Assembly: GCA_039621445.1 (NCBI GenBank)
Contig: CP154956.1
Coordinates: 54,297,143-54,361,142, forward strand
Length of the DNA: 64,000 bases
Direction: 5' to 3'
Source of the DNA: Euglena gracilis
Taxonomy: Eukaryota; Euglenida; Euglenophyceae; Euglenales
The notes below the pieces were generated by a model. The model searched no databases and was not told the DNA's origin. It worked only from the letters and a program-made list of their open reading frames with translations. Position numbers and translations under genes: made by a program. Below, in pieces: positions 16,003 through 25,200 of the stretch. The number at the start of each line of letters is the position of its first letter. Position 1 is the first letter of the stretch.

Positions 16003-18567
16003 CTACTCCAAGTCCGAACCGGCCGCATAGCCGGCAACGGACTTTTTGGTGGAATAGATGGAATTCAATGAGCGCACCGCCATTCGGGCCTCATTAAATT
16101 CCCCGTCCGAGGTCTCATCCCCCTCCCTGCCCGAAGCCGGGGTGTCCTCCTCCAAACAAGATATCTTGAAACCGACCTTTTGCCGGTTGGAGGAGTAACC
16201 ACGGTCATCGCGGCGCTTACCGCGATTTCCGTAGTCGGGCCGGGGGGAACGAGATCTGGGACATTTGGATGCGTGGTGATCTTTGGAACCGCAAAGTGAA
16301 CAACGGGATTTGTGGCGGGATTCCGCATAACGGGGGGAACGGTATTCCGTTCGACCGTCAAACCGTCGTGGCGAACGGGTTTCCCGTCGACCATGACCGG
16401 TGTATCGGGACTTCCCCGTTGACTCGCGTGAAGAGGATGATCCACTTCGCGAACGAGATCGTGAAGAATCGCGGTTGAAATCCCGTTTTCGGGCAGGGGG
16501 GCCAGGTGACCGACCGCGAGAAGGACGGGTTTCCCGACCATCACGCGATGGTGACTTGGGCCTACTACCGCTAAAGCGGTTCTCCGAAGACCGTGAAACT
16601 CCCGATTGTCGTGAAAACGCCGAGGAACCCGATCCCCGTGAGGAGGTCGAGCCCCTTGGGCTTCCAATACGCTTTCGCGCATCGGGATTCGGGCATTCCC
16701 GAGACATGTGACCAGATTTGTTGCACAAAAAGCACAGTTTATCCGTGCCTTGGTCCGAAGAACGCTGATTCCGCGTTTTCGGTCCCGTGGTGGGTGATCT
16801 TGGTGACATGGGTGATTTTTGCAATGCATTAACCGCACCCGCAGGGATTCCCGCGGTGGGATGCGTTTGGAAAGCGGACTGTATTTGTCCTAAAACTTGT
16901 GTGAGCTTGAGTTGCTTTGACACATAATTCCAACGTTGGGCAAGAGTCATCTCATGCCCTGCCAACTCCTCGCGATGGATATCCTTCACGAGGGATGGTG
17001 TGAAATGCAACAAAACCGCATCGAATTGTTCGCGCATTTGCTTCTCGCTAAGTTCATCAACTTCGGAAGCAAGTGCTAACCATTTGGCATACCAAAGGTC
17101 AATGGATTTCCATTTGCGATCCGATGGCGCGCTTTGTCGCCACTTCTTCTCCAGGGTAATCCTGGTAACCAAACTTGAGTTGGTTGAAGCGTATTGCTCA
17201 ACCAGGTCATCGAATGATACGCCATTACGTATCACCAAATTGCGTGCGCGTTCTCGCTCCTCCCTCGGTAGGCAATCGATGAATTCCATCTTGACTACCT
17301 CGGGATTCGGGTCTTGGGTGGGTCCTTTTAGTGCCCAATAGTACTCCCAATCCCGAAAAAATTGTCTCCATGTGGTTGGATCCCCGTCCCATTGAGGCTT
17401 CACCTTGTTCGCGATTGCGATGGTGCCCTTGAAGTCTCTCTGAGTAACCCGCTGACCCTCGGTGGTATTCCAGGGGTTTGGGTCAGGGTAATTCTTAACA
17501 CCAAACGCGTTTCGCGGATTTTCCGCTCCATGTGTAACCCGTGCAGGATTTCCCGCACCAAGTGTAAGGTTGGCAGGATTTTCCTGCGGGAATTGCGAAA
17601 AATGTGGTGAAATCCTCTCAGTGGGGCGGGTTTCCCGCCGAAAACCCGATGGGTGGTCTGGCATTCCAGAACCCGTCGGTTGTTGGTATGATCGCGATTG
17701 CGACACATGACCAATACCAGGTGTGGGGTGTTGGCTCATTCCTCGTACAAGGTTGGAATGTTGAATTTCTTGGTGGAGACTCGAATTTTCGAGTGGGGGG
17801 TCAATTTCCTCATCGGAAATGTTGTGCGAAGAGTGAGTTTGTGGTGTTGGCAAATGCAAAGGTGGTACAATTCGCGTTTTCGCGGGTGGTTGTACCAAAT
17901 TCGCAGTGGATGTAGGGATTCCTACTCCAGAAATGGTAATTTGAGAACGCGATTCCGGGACATTTGGAATACCAACCGCAGCGCTTACCGCGGTGGATGG
18001 TGGCACAACCGGTACCGGAGTGGACATTTTATCCAGACTCGCGGACAAGTCATGCACCGTTTCTTCCAAATGTTCCACCAACTGGAGTTGGCCGCAAATA
18101 CGGTCAACCTCAGTCTCCAAATGCCTAACGCGTTTGCGGTAACGGGAAAAATCTTCCAAGTGTGGCATCTTTTCAGAAACCAATTGTAATTCTTGGGCAA
18201 GATTTCCTTGGGACTCCTCCACATTCCGGAGTTGACCCGCAAGCGCTTTTACCGCATTTGAGACGGTTTGCAATTGGTGGAGTGACTTGGTGGGGGTTTC
18301 CACGGTGGTGCGCGAATTTTCCGCGGTTGGCTTTTCCAACAACGCAGAAATTCGTCCATCCAACCGAGAAACCTCATCTTGCATGGATCGGGCATTCCGA
18401 TTCACGCTTTCCTCAATTTGGAGCAAACTTGTACAAAATGCTTGCAAGGTTTCCTTGTTGTCACCAAGCACTTTGTCATAAAATGAGCGAAATTCCGGTG
18501 ACTCAGATATCCGAGCACGCGAAATGGGGGGTAGTGAACGGATTTCCGTCACTGTGGTGGCCAACAA
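16003..18567 (-). CDS. Element A Gag, C-terminal part (capsid-like region and two CCHC zinc knuckles)
   Basis: 854 codons counted from a TTG; it is the frame-shifted continuation of the ORF ending at 18,549. Coiled-coil heptads run to about 17,950. A capsid-like helical block lies at about 16,900-17,420 (P-Q-W-D-G-D-P-T-T-W-R-Q-F-F, W-x-x-x-W-L-A-L-A). Two retroviral-type knuckles C-x2-C-x4-H-x4-C follow: one at 16,694-16,737 (C-F-L-C-x4-H-x4-C) and one at 16,261-16,302 (C-S-L-C-x4-H-x4-C), with an Arg/Ser-rich stretch between. Gag packages the RNA. It ends in TAG; the same frame stays open ~150 bases further and meets Pol at a C7 run. Confidence 0.9.
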   Translation of the reverse strand: MLATTVTEIRSLPPISRARISESPEFRSFYDKVLGDNKETLQAFCTSLLQIEESVNRNARSMQDEVSRLDGRISALLEKPTAENSRTTVETPTKSLHQLQTVSNAVKALAGQLRNVEESQGNLAQELQLVSEKMPHLEDFSRYRKRVRHLETEVDRICGQLQLVEHLEETVHDLSASLDKMSTPVPVVPPSTAVSAAVGIPNVPESRSQITISGVGIPTSTANLVQPPAKTRIVPPLHLPTPQTHSSHNISDEEIDPPLENSSLHQEIQHSNLVRGMSQHPTPGIGHVSQSRSYQQPTGSGMPDHPSGFRRETRPTERISPHFSQFPQENPANLTLGAGNPARVTHGAENPRNAFGVKNYPDPNPWNTTEGQRVTQRDFKGTIAIANKVKPQWDGDPTTWRQFFRDWEYYWALKGPTQDPNPEVVKMEFIDCLPREERERARNLVIRNGVSFDDLVEQYASTNSSLVTRITLEKKWRQSAPSDRKWKSIDLWYAKWLALASEVDELSEKQMREQFDAVLLHFTPSLVKDIHREELAGHEMTLAQRWNYVSKQLKLTQVLGQIQSAFQTHPTAGIPAGAVNALQKSPMSPRSPTTGPKTRNQRSSDQGTDKLCFLCNKSGHMSRECPNPDARKRIGSPRGSTSSRGSGSSAFSRQSGVSRSSENRFSGSRPKSPSRDGRETRPSRGRSPGPPARKRDFNRDSSRSRSRSGSSSSRESTGKSRYTGHGRRETRSPRRFDGRTEYRSPRYAESRHKSRCSLCGSKDHHASKCPRSRSPRPDYGNRGKRRDDRGYSSNRQKVGFKISCLEEDTPASGREGDETSDGEFNEARMAVRSLNSIYSTKKSVAGYAAGSDLE

Positions 18568-20081
18568 GGTGCAACGGGTTTGTAATTCCCCAATAGCGGC
18601 TTGAATACCACTAATGTCGGGAATTCGCTTGGAAAGTGCAGAAACACATGCTCCTGCAAACCGACAACGGTGGCATTAATACCGCCGATGTCCGTTTGCA
18701 TTTGTTGTTGCGTAAAATCCAACCGTTGTGCGCAATCCGCGATTTTCGCGTTCAAGGTGGTTAATCCATCCTGATTTGCGGCACAATGGCAGGATTTTTG
18801 CTCCAAGTGTGAAATTCGTTCCTCCAAAAGCTGGATTTGCGAACGGGGAACAAAATTCTCTTGCACTTTTGCTTGAAATTGCTTCAAGTGCTCGATTTCC
18901 GAGCCAAGATGCAAAATCCGTTGTTGAGCTTCTTGGAAAGAAGTGGTAAGTGCGGCAAAATGCTCAACCGCGACAAAGTTACCGATTTCCGGCATTTTGG
19001 GGGTGGCATTTTGCGCTTGTAACTGCTGCTGCAATTGCAGTAACATGGTTGAACAGGATTCCAATTGGGCAAAAAGATGGCTCATACCATCCTGCACATG
19101 CAGAAACTTGGAATCATTCCGCGTTTCCGCTTCATGCAGCATTTCGCTGATTTGTTGGAAATTTTGTGGAAGTTGGATGCGCAAAATACTGTCAACACTT
19201 TCTCGAAAATGCTGAAGGTCTTTCCCCGCATTTTCAAAATTGTGTTGGCAATATTTGCCGATTTCCTGCAAATAATTCCAGCAACATTCCAGTTTGGTGT
19301 TGACAACCCTTTGATTGTCCTCATCAAACTGCAAAACTTTGTTGAGCATGGTTGCGCATTCCGCAACGCATTGGTGGACATGCAAAATTTGCTTGCTAAG
19401 CGGGTGATCCGCTGGAAGTTGACCGAGAATTCGGAAAACATCACCGGGGGTGAGGTTATCCCTCAAATCTTCCTCATAGTCCTCCACAATAGAAACGGCA
19501 CCAGAGATTTCCGGCACCACCAGACGCATATCTGGGTTCCATGGCAATGCAGGGAAAACCGCAGCTTCCGCGGGTAATCCCGGCAAAGCGTGAAATGGTG
19601 TGGGGGGTGGTAATTGAGGGGGGGGTTGGAAAAAACACGGTGTTTCCACCGAGTTGCACTCCAAAAGGCCCACCGGTGCTTCCACCGGGGATCTTTTGGG
19701 TGTGAACAGAGCAAAGGGCAAATACCCCTCACTTTGTTCATGGGTAACATGAGTAACCAAGTGTGGGGGTGCAAGGGGTTCATCCCCTCGCCGCATCAAT
19801 GATGGGTGAATCGGGATGGAGGAAGGCATTTTGCCACCTACATCCCGGACAATCAATGACAAAGATGATGAAGAGGGTTCATTACCCCCATGCAATGATA
19901 AAGGCGTTTCGCCTTTTGACAATGACAAATGAGTCAAATTGCCTTCTTCTTGCTTGGGGGGTCGGGAATTGGAACTTGTTTCATTCAAACCGTTCCAATC
20001 CCCGCAATCTTCATCACAATTGCTCAATGAACTCATCAACAAGTCATAATCAAATTTGGGGTTGGGGCTTGTGCTCTGCAT
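18549..20081 (-). CDS. Element A Gag, N-terminal part (coiled coil)
   Basis: The track-independent best start is the ATG at 20,081, giving about 510 codons and a 254-base leader after the LTR; codons upstream lack an ATG. The first 170 residues are Ser/Pro-rich. Residues ~230-500 are long helices with heptad-type Leu/Ile/Gln spacing, a likely coiled coil. Around 18,640 the sensible protein moves to the other frame (A-L-S-K-R-I-P-D-I-S-G-I-Q-A-A-I-G), which continues straight into the next ORF. The last ~30 codons here are therefore shadow, and Gag was one protein of roughly 1,360 residues. A single deleted base in CAGGAG-CATG would explain it. Confidence 0.75.
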   Translation of the reverse strand: MQSTSPNPKFDYDLLMSSLSNCDEDCGDWNGLNETSSNSRPPKQEEGNLTHLSLSKGETPLSLHGGNEPSSSSLSLIVRDVGGKMPSSIPIHPSLMRRGDEPLAPPHLVTHVTHEQSEGYLPFALFTPKRSPVEAPVGLLECNSVETPCFFQPPPQLPPPTPFHALPGLPAEAAVFPALPWNPDMRLVVPEISGAVSIVEDYEEDLRDNLTPGDVFRILGQLPADHPLSKQILHVHQCVAECATMLNKVLQFDEDNQRVVNTKLECCWNYLQEIGKYCQHNFENAGKDLQHFRESVDSILRIQLPQNFQQISEMLHEAETRNDSKFLHVQDGMSHLFAQLESCSTMLLQLQQQLQAQNATPKMPEIGNFVAVEHFAALTTSFQEAQQRILHLGSEIEHLKQFQAKVQENFVPRSQIQLLEERISHLEQKSCHCAANQDGLTTLNAKIADCAQRLDFTQQQMQTDIGGINATVVGLQEHVFLHFPSEFPTLVVFKPLLGNYKPVAPCWPPQ

Positions 20082-20320
20082 CTTTTGAGATGGGTAAAAA
20101 GGCAAAAACCCAAAAATTCACACAAATAAGCAGAGAAACAGGGACCAGAAAGGTTGTATCGGCGATTACCGAACAGAGCCTTCTGAGACCTGTATCCTTG
20201 CTTAAAGGTTGGCTAGGGGCCAGGAACAGTATTTTCACCGTGTTTCACGGCTCAGTACGATCCTCACCACCAGTCAACCACAGAGTTTCTCTGTGTGGAA
20301 CGTCTGTATAGGATCGTTGC
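20082..20320 (-). other. Element A 5' leader
   Basis: Untranslated stretch between the primer-binding site and Gag. No ORF. It contains short inverted repeats such as TTTTCACCGTGTTTCACGG near 20,230. Confidence 0.6.
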
Positions 20321-20335
20321 CTAAATCTGCTACCA
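20321..20335 (-). promoter_or_regulatory. Element A tRNA primer-binding site
   Basis: Sense strand TGGTAGCAGATTTAG starts immediately after the LTR. The first ten bases match the complement of the 3' end of eukaryotic initiator tRNA-Met (TGGTAGCAGA), so that tRNA is the likely primer. Confidence 0.8.
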
Positions 20336-20764
20336 AGTGTACGTCCAAAGCTTTCCCTTTTCCCCTTTTTGGAACTTTCTGTAAAAGCCTTTCGCTTTCG
20401 CCTTGGTGCGCAGCCTACTTATGGTAGGGAAAAGTCTTTGGAGTAACGAAAAGTGGTTTTCCCCTTTTCTTCCCAATTCCCCAAGAGGCAAAGCACAAAG
20501 CAAAGATTCAGAAGTTTTCTTCTGAGATCAAAGTTGATTGTTCTGAGGGTTTTTCCCTCCGACAAATCCAAAGGTGAAACTTGGAGATTGTGAGATTAAA
20601 GAATACCACCTGTGGGGGAAGGAGAGAAAAGTGCTGACGTGTCCAGGGGCAGATCCCAGAAGGGTCTGCCACGATCTTACCAGCTGTGGGTTTCCACAGT
20701 GGTGCGACCGTCACAGAACCCACTCTGCAGATATCCTACAGAGCTGGGACGTGCCTGGTACACA
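20336..20764 (-). repeat. Element A 5' LTR
   Basis: 429 bp, identical to 3,970-4,398. Bounded by the AGGCG duplication (20,765-20,769) and the primer-binding site. Confidence 0.95.
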
Positions 20765-20769
20765 AGGCG
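20765..20769. repeat. AGGCG target-site duplication, right of element A
   Basis: Exact repeat of 3,965-3,969 next to the 5' LTR. Confidence 0.9.
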
Positions 20770-22261
20770 CCGTTTGTGAACCAAGCGCCGGCCACGGTTA
20801 AAATTTTCAGGAAATTTTTATTCCCAGGTCAGGTGAGTTGTTTTGTCACGGTCAGGGTCCTAGACAGCCGTTTTCTGTTCGGTTAGCCAATTCGGTGTCT
20901 AGGCTTGGTGTCTGTTCGGTGGGGGGTGGGTCCAGCTGGGGTCTTCCAGCCCCCCCCCCCAGGCCAAGCGGTCAGGCTTTGGTCGGGGACGAAATTTAAT
21001 AAAAATCAGGTGAAGGCTGGGTTTCGGTTAAAAATCAGGCTGGGTCAAGGTCAATGTTTTTTTTTTGTATTTTTGATGTTTTTCTGGGGGGTAGGCTGGT
21101 TTGTGCGAGGTCAGGTGCTGTGGAGGGTCCTCGCCCCCCTCCCCCCCCAGGCCGGTGGCCCGGGGTCGGCCAGGTCTGCGTTTTTGGGTCAAAGTCAGGT
21201 TCCCCTTCCACCGTTTGCCCAGTTTTGGCTGGCTGCTACGGCTGGGGTTTGGGGCTGTGTTTTGTTTTTTTTTACAGGTAGGCTGGCCAAGTTCAGGGGG
21301 GTAGGTTCGTTCTCCACGGGGGGGGTCCCAACCCATAACAACAACGATGGAGAATTGAAGAATGGATTGATTGGCAGAAGAGAGGTGCTTGAGGTCAGTC
21401 AATTCGGGTCGGGTCGGGTCTTGTATGGGACAGTTGGGCTGGGTCGAGTTGAGCTGGCCAGCGGTTCAGGTTCAGGTGGGCTGGCCCCGGGGGCTGCCCA
21501 GGCCCGTTTTGTCGTTTTGGTTCGGCTGGTATTGTCAGTGGCGTACAGGTTCATGTCGGACTTGGGTGAGCAGCTTGAGAATTCGGTCAGGGTCGTAAAT
21601 CAGCTCGGAAGTTCGGTCGTGAAGTCTCTTTCAGGTTTGTCAAGTGTTTTCGGGTCCCACCGCAAGGCTCTGAGTATACAGGCGGGGCCCGTGGGGGCAC
21701 CCGCGCCTTGCGAGGGGGGGTTCACCCGTCACAGATCCAGCAGCTCCGCTACCCACCACTGTTTCTTGGGGAGGTCGTCGGTGGGGGGCTTGGGCTGCGG
21801 TGAGGGGGGTCGTGGACTGCGGGGGGGTGTTGCGGGGGGGCTGTCCAGGGGCAGCGATACCCCCCGGAAACTGCCCGGGCTGGAGCAGACTGAACGTCTC
21901 CGCCGCCGCGGAGGGCTCGGTGGCTCCGGCTGTGGGGGGTTCGGGCTGGGGCTCCGCTGTGGGGGTGGCTGTGGGGGCTCGTGAGGGGGTTGAGGTGAGG
22001 GTTGTCGTGGGGGTTGGTATGGCGGTGGGGGGCGATATGGTGGTGGGGGTGGCCTCGTTTGCGTTGGTGTTGAAGTTCGGAGGCATAGGGGGGAAGGAAA
22101 TTGGGCCTCCAGGGCACGTAGGGGTGGGGGTAGTATGGTGGGGATGGTGAAGGGGGCTGGTCGAGGTTGGTGTGGGTGGTAGGGTTGGGGTTGGTGACGG
22201 GGTCGTTGGGGGTGGCGACGTGGCGGCATCTGTGAGAGAGCGCAGGGGTATGCGACATGCG
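20770..22261 (-). other. Element B 3' region after pol (C-rich on sense strand)
   Basis: About 1.5 kb between the Pol stop and the insertion point of A. The sense strand is C/Pro-codon rich and open in all three frames for up to 224 codons, and the antisense strand is open for 359 codons. This looks like composition rather than coding: no domain, Pro-rich simple sequence, no conserved start. GGTCAGGT-like and GGGTCGGGTC repeats are frequent on the plus strand. Confidence 0.55.
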
Positions 22262-25200
22262 TTACTCCATCCCATCGAGCAACTCTCTCACATCCACAGC
22301 CAGGTCCCGTTTCTTGCAATATTGGACCACATCCTTGTTCGTTCGGAGGAAGAAGTGGTTCAGGGGTTCCCACTGAGTGTCGGATGGGTCCCAGTTTTTC
22401 CACTGAATCAAAAATTGAAGTTTTCCGTCTTTTCTGCGGTGTTTCAGCACTTTTTCAACCTCCCACTCGTCCGGTCCAACCTCCAACTCCTGTGCCTTGC
22501 CCGACCAAAAGTAGAGGGGGACAGGGGTTGTGTTGTAGAGGTCCTCCACGTGGGGTTTGAGTTGTGAACGGTGGGCAGGCTGTCGGTTTCCAGGTCGTAG
22601 TTCAACCACGTAGGGGTGTTGTCCAACCCGTTCCAACACCACCGCAGGTCCTTTCCACTTCGGTTCGAGTTTGTCGGTACCCGGTTGTCTTTCGGGTTGA
22701 TACCAGACTTTGGAACCGATTTCCAAGACAGGTGGTTCTCTGCGTTTTTGGTTCACCGTTTCAGCCCGTTCATGCTGTTTTTCGTTCAGGACCAGGCTCA
22801 CCCACTGGTCTTGTTCCTTCATCCTTTCCAAGAACGCTGTGGCCCCTTCCGCTTCCTTTTGTGGTTGGTATGGCAATCCCGCCAACGGTCTGTGCCTGCC
22901 AAACACAATTTCGTACGGTGACAATCCCGTTTCACCTGGGACGTCGTGTAGGGCCCTCAAGGCGTTCGGTAGGAGTTCAACCCAGGGTACCCCTTTTTCA
23001 GCAGCCAGTTTTGCCAGTTTTCGGAGGACTTGTTGACCCGCTACCTCAGCCCGTCCGTTGGCTTGGTGGTGGTATGCCTGCCCGTACGCCACACGGACCC
23101 CGTGGGCAGCACACAGTGTTTTCCACCAACCGGCTGTGAAATGGGAGCCCCGGTCGGAGCTCACCACCGAGGGTATCCCAAAAATTCCCCACTGTTTGTA
23201 CATTTCTTTTCCGACCTTTTCTGCTGTGAGTCCCTTCGCCAGGTGGGGGGTTGCAACCATCCACCCACTCAGCCTGTCCACACACAACGCCAACGTGTCG
23301 TATTTTTTCCCTTCAAAGGTCGTTTCAGGTAGTGAGAACAAGTCGATAGCAACACTGTCCATCAGGTGTGCAGGAATCGGTGTCGGTTCAATGGGGCACT
23401 TGTATGGTAGGTGGCTGGGTTCTGTGGCTTGGCAGGTTTCACACATGGTCATCATTTTGCCTGTCAGTTTTTTTGCATCCTGGTGGTCCGCAAACGCAAA
23501 CCACCTTCCCATCTGGTCCCACAGTCGGGCTGACCCTGGGTGCCCGGCTGTTTCGTGATGTTCCCGAATTACGTTTCCAGTCAACCCACTTGGTACACAC
23601 AGGAGACCGTTTTTGTACAGCCTGCCGTTGTCGACTCGGTACCCGTCAGGCCAGTTTTTGAACCCCGTTTCCTTCAGGTTCTTGAGCACAGGTCCCCACC
23701 TTGGGCAACTTTCGTACTCGTTCTTCCATTCCCTGTCCATCACCCCTTTCGGTTCCCCCTGTTGAAGCTCCGGGGCGTGCACTCCCCTTGATGGAGGTCC
23801 AACGGGTGTCCCCGTTGAGGATGACGCACCTTGCGCGTCCTGTTGTTTTGTTGAGTCTGTTGTTGTTAGGGGTTCCACAGGGTCCTCTTCCAGGGGTCTT
23901 CGCCTTGGTGGGTCTTCCTCAGTGGATGGTCCCTCGGCCGTTTTTGAATTTTTTGGGGTTTTGTTTTTTGGTTGGTCTGGTCGGATCAGGTTTCCCGCCT
24001 CATCCGTGGTCTCCCTTGGGGTTGCCTCAGCCAGTTTTTTGCTTGGTTCCACCACAGTCGTTTCCTTCACAACCCATTTCTTTGTCGTTTTTGCAGGTTT
24101 TTGAGGTGTTTTTGAAATTTTTTGAGGGGTGTCATCATTTTCCGTTGAACCAGGCACTGTGGGCGAATCTTCACCCGTTTTGGCTCCCCCCCTTGTTGTG
24201 ACGGCCACAGTGACGGGTTCTTGAAGTTGTTTTTGTGCCTGTGTCAGGTCTGCCACGTTGATCACCATACAAGTTTTCTGTTCCTTTTCCTCCTGTTTGA
24301 TGATTTCTTTCATGAGTCGGTCGTCCTCCTCACTCCCGTGGATACTCACGTCGGCGAATGCCTGTGAGGCGGGGTAGGCCCACCTACTCAAGGCATCGGC
24401 GACCGTGTTGTCTTTGCCAGGTACGTATGCAACGGTTATGTCGAACCGCGAAAGCAGTTCGTGCCACCTAGCCCTACGTCCAGCTGGTCCACTGGGGGTG
24501 TCCAGCGCCTCCGTTGCCCATGCCTCAATGGACTTGTGGTCCGTCAACACCAGTACCGGTTGCATTCCTATCCAGGAAGCCCATTTTTGCAGGGCCAGGA
24601 TCACTGCGTAGGTCTCCTTCTCCCTAGGAGACCACGAGCGAACCTGCCCAGGTGTCAGTTTTCGTGAACAGAAAGCTACGGGTACTGTTTTTTTGGTCAT
24701 GGCTGTTGTTGGGTCTGGTTTTTCTGCAGTGTCCTCCGCAAATTGTTCCAGAGCCGCACCTACGGCTCTGCCACTTGCATCCACCCTGAGTATGAACGGT
24801 TTGTCTGGGTTCACTGTTTGCAGTTTCAGGCTTCCGAGCAGTTTTTCTTTGATGGTCTGGAAGGCTGTTCTTTCTTTTTCACCGAAAAACACAGGTGTCA
24901 GGCTTCCTTTCTTTCCTTGTCCCTTTTTCACTTTCAGTTTTTCCATTAGGTCTGCAGCCAATTCCGCATACCCTGGGACGTATGAGGCATAGTAGTTTGT
25001 GAATCCCAGGAATGCCCGTAGGGCTGTGACCGTTTTGGGTTCCTCCCATTTTTCCAAGGCCATCAATTTCCCAGGTGCAGGTTTTCGTTGTCCACCACCC
25101 AGCACGTGTCCACAGAATTCCACCTCTTTCACAAAAAATTTGCATTTCTTGATGTCTGCCACGTGCTGCTGTTTTTTCAGTGCCTCCATCACCCTTCTGA

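Larger units (their letters stand above)
3970..20764 (-). mobile_element. Element A: giant 16.8-kb Ty3/gypsy LTR retrotransposon
   Basis: Identical 429-bp LTRs (3,970-4,398 and 20,336-20,764) are flanked by AGGCG duplications. A primer-binding site follows the 5' LTR with no gap and a purine tract precedes the 3' LTR. Sense-orientation LTR ends are TGTGTACC and CGTACACT. Order on the minus strand: leader, Gag, protease plus Dam-like plus RT, RNase H, integrase-chromodomain, then three further large open frames (10,738 to 5,295) and about 0.9 kb of 3' noncoding DNA. At almost 17 kb it is two to three times the usual Ty3/gypsy length. LTR identity indicates very recent insertion, yet the coding region has several frame breaks. 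The whole element is peppered with tiny perfect hairpins. Confidence 0.95.

Noticed and set aside
20905-21984. 359-codon plus-strand frame in the 3' region of element B
   Set aside because: Composition-driven (GGT/GGG-rich); opposite strand equally open; no motif.
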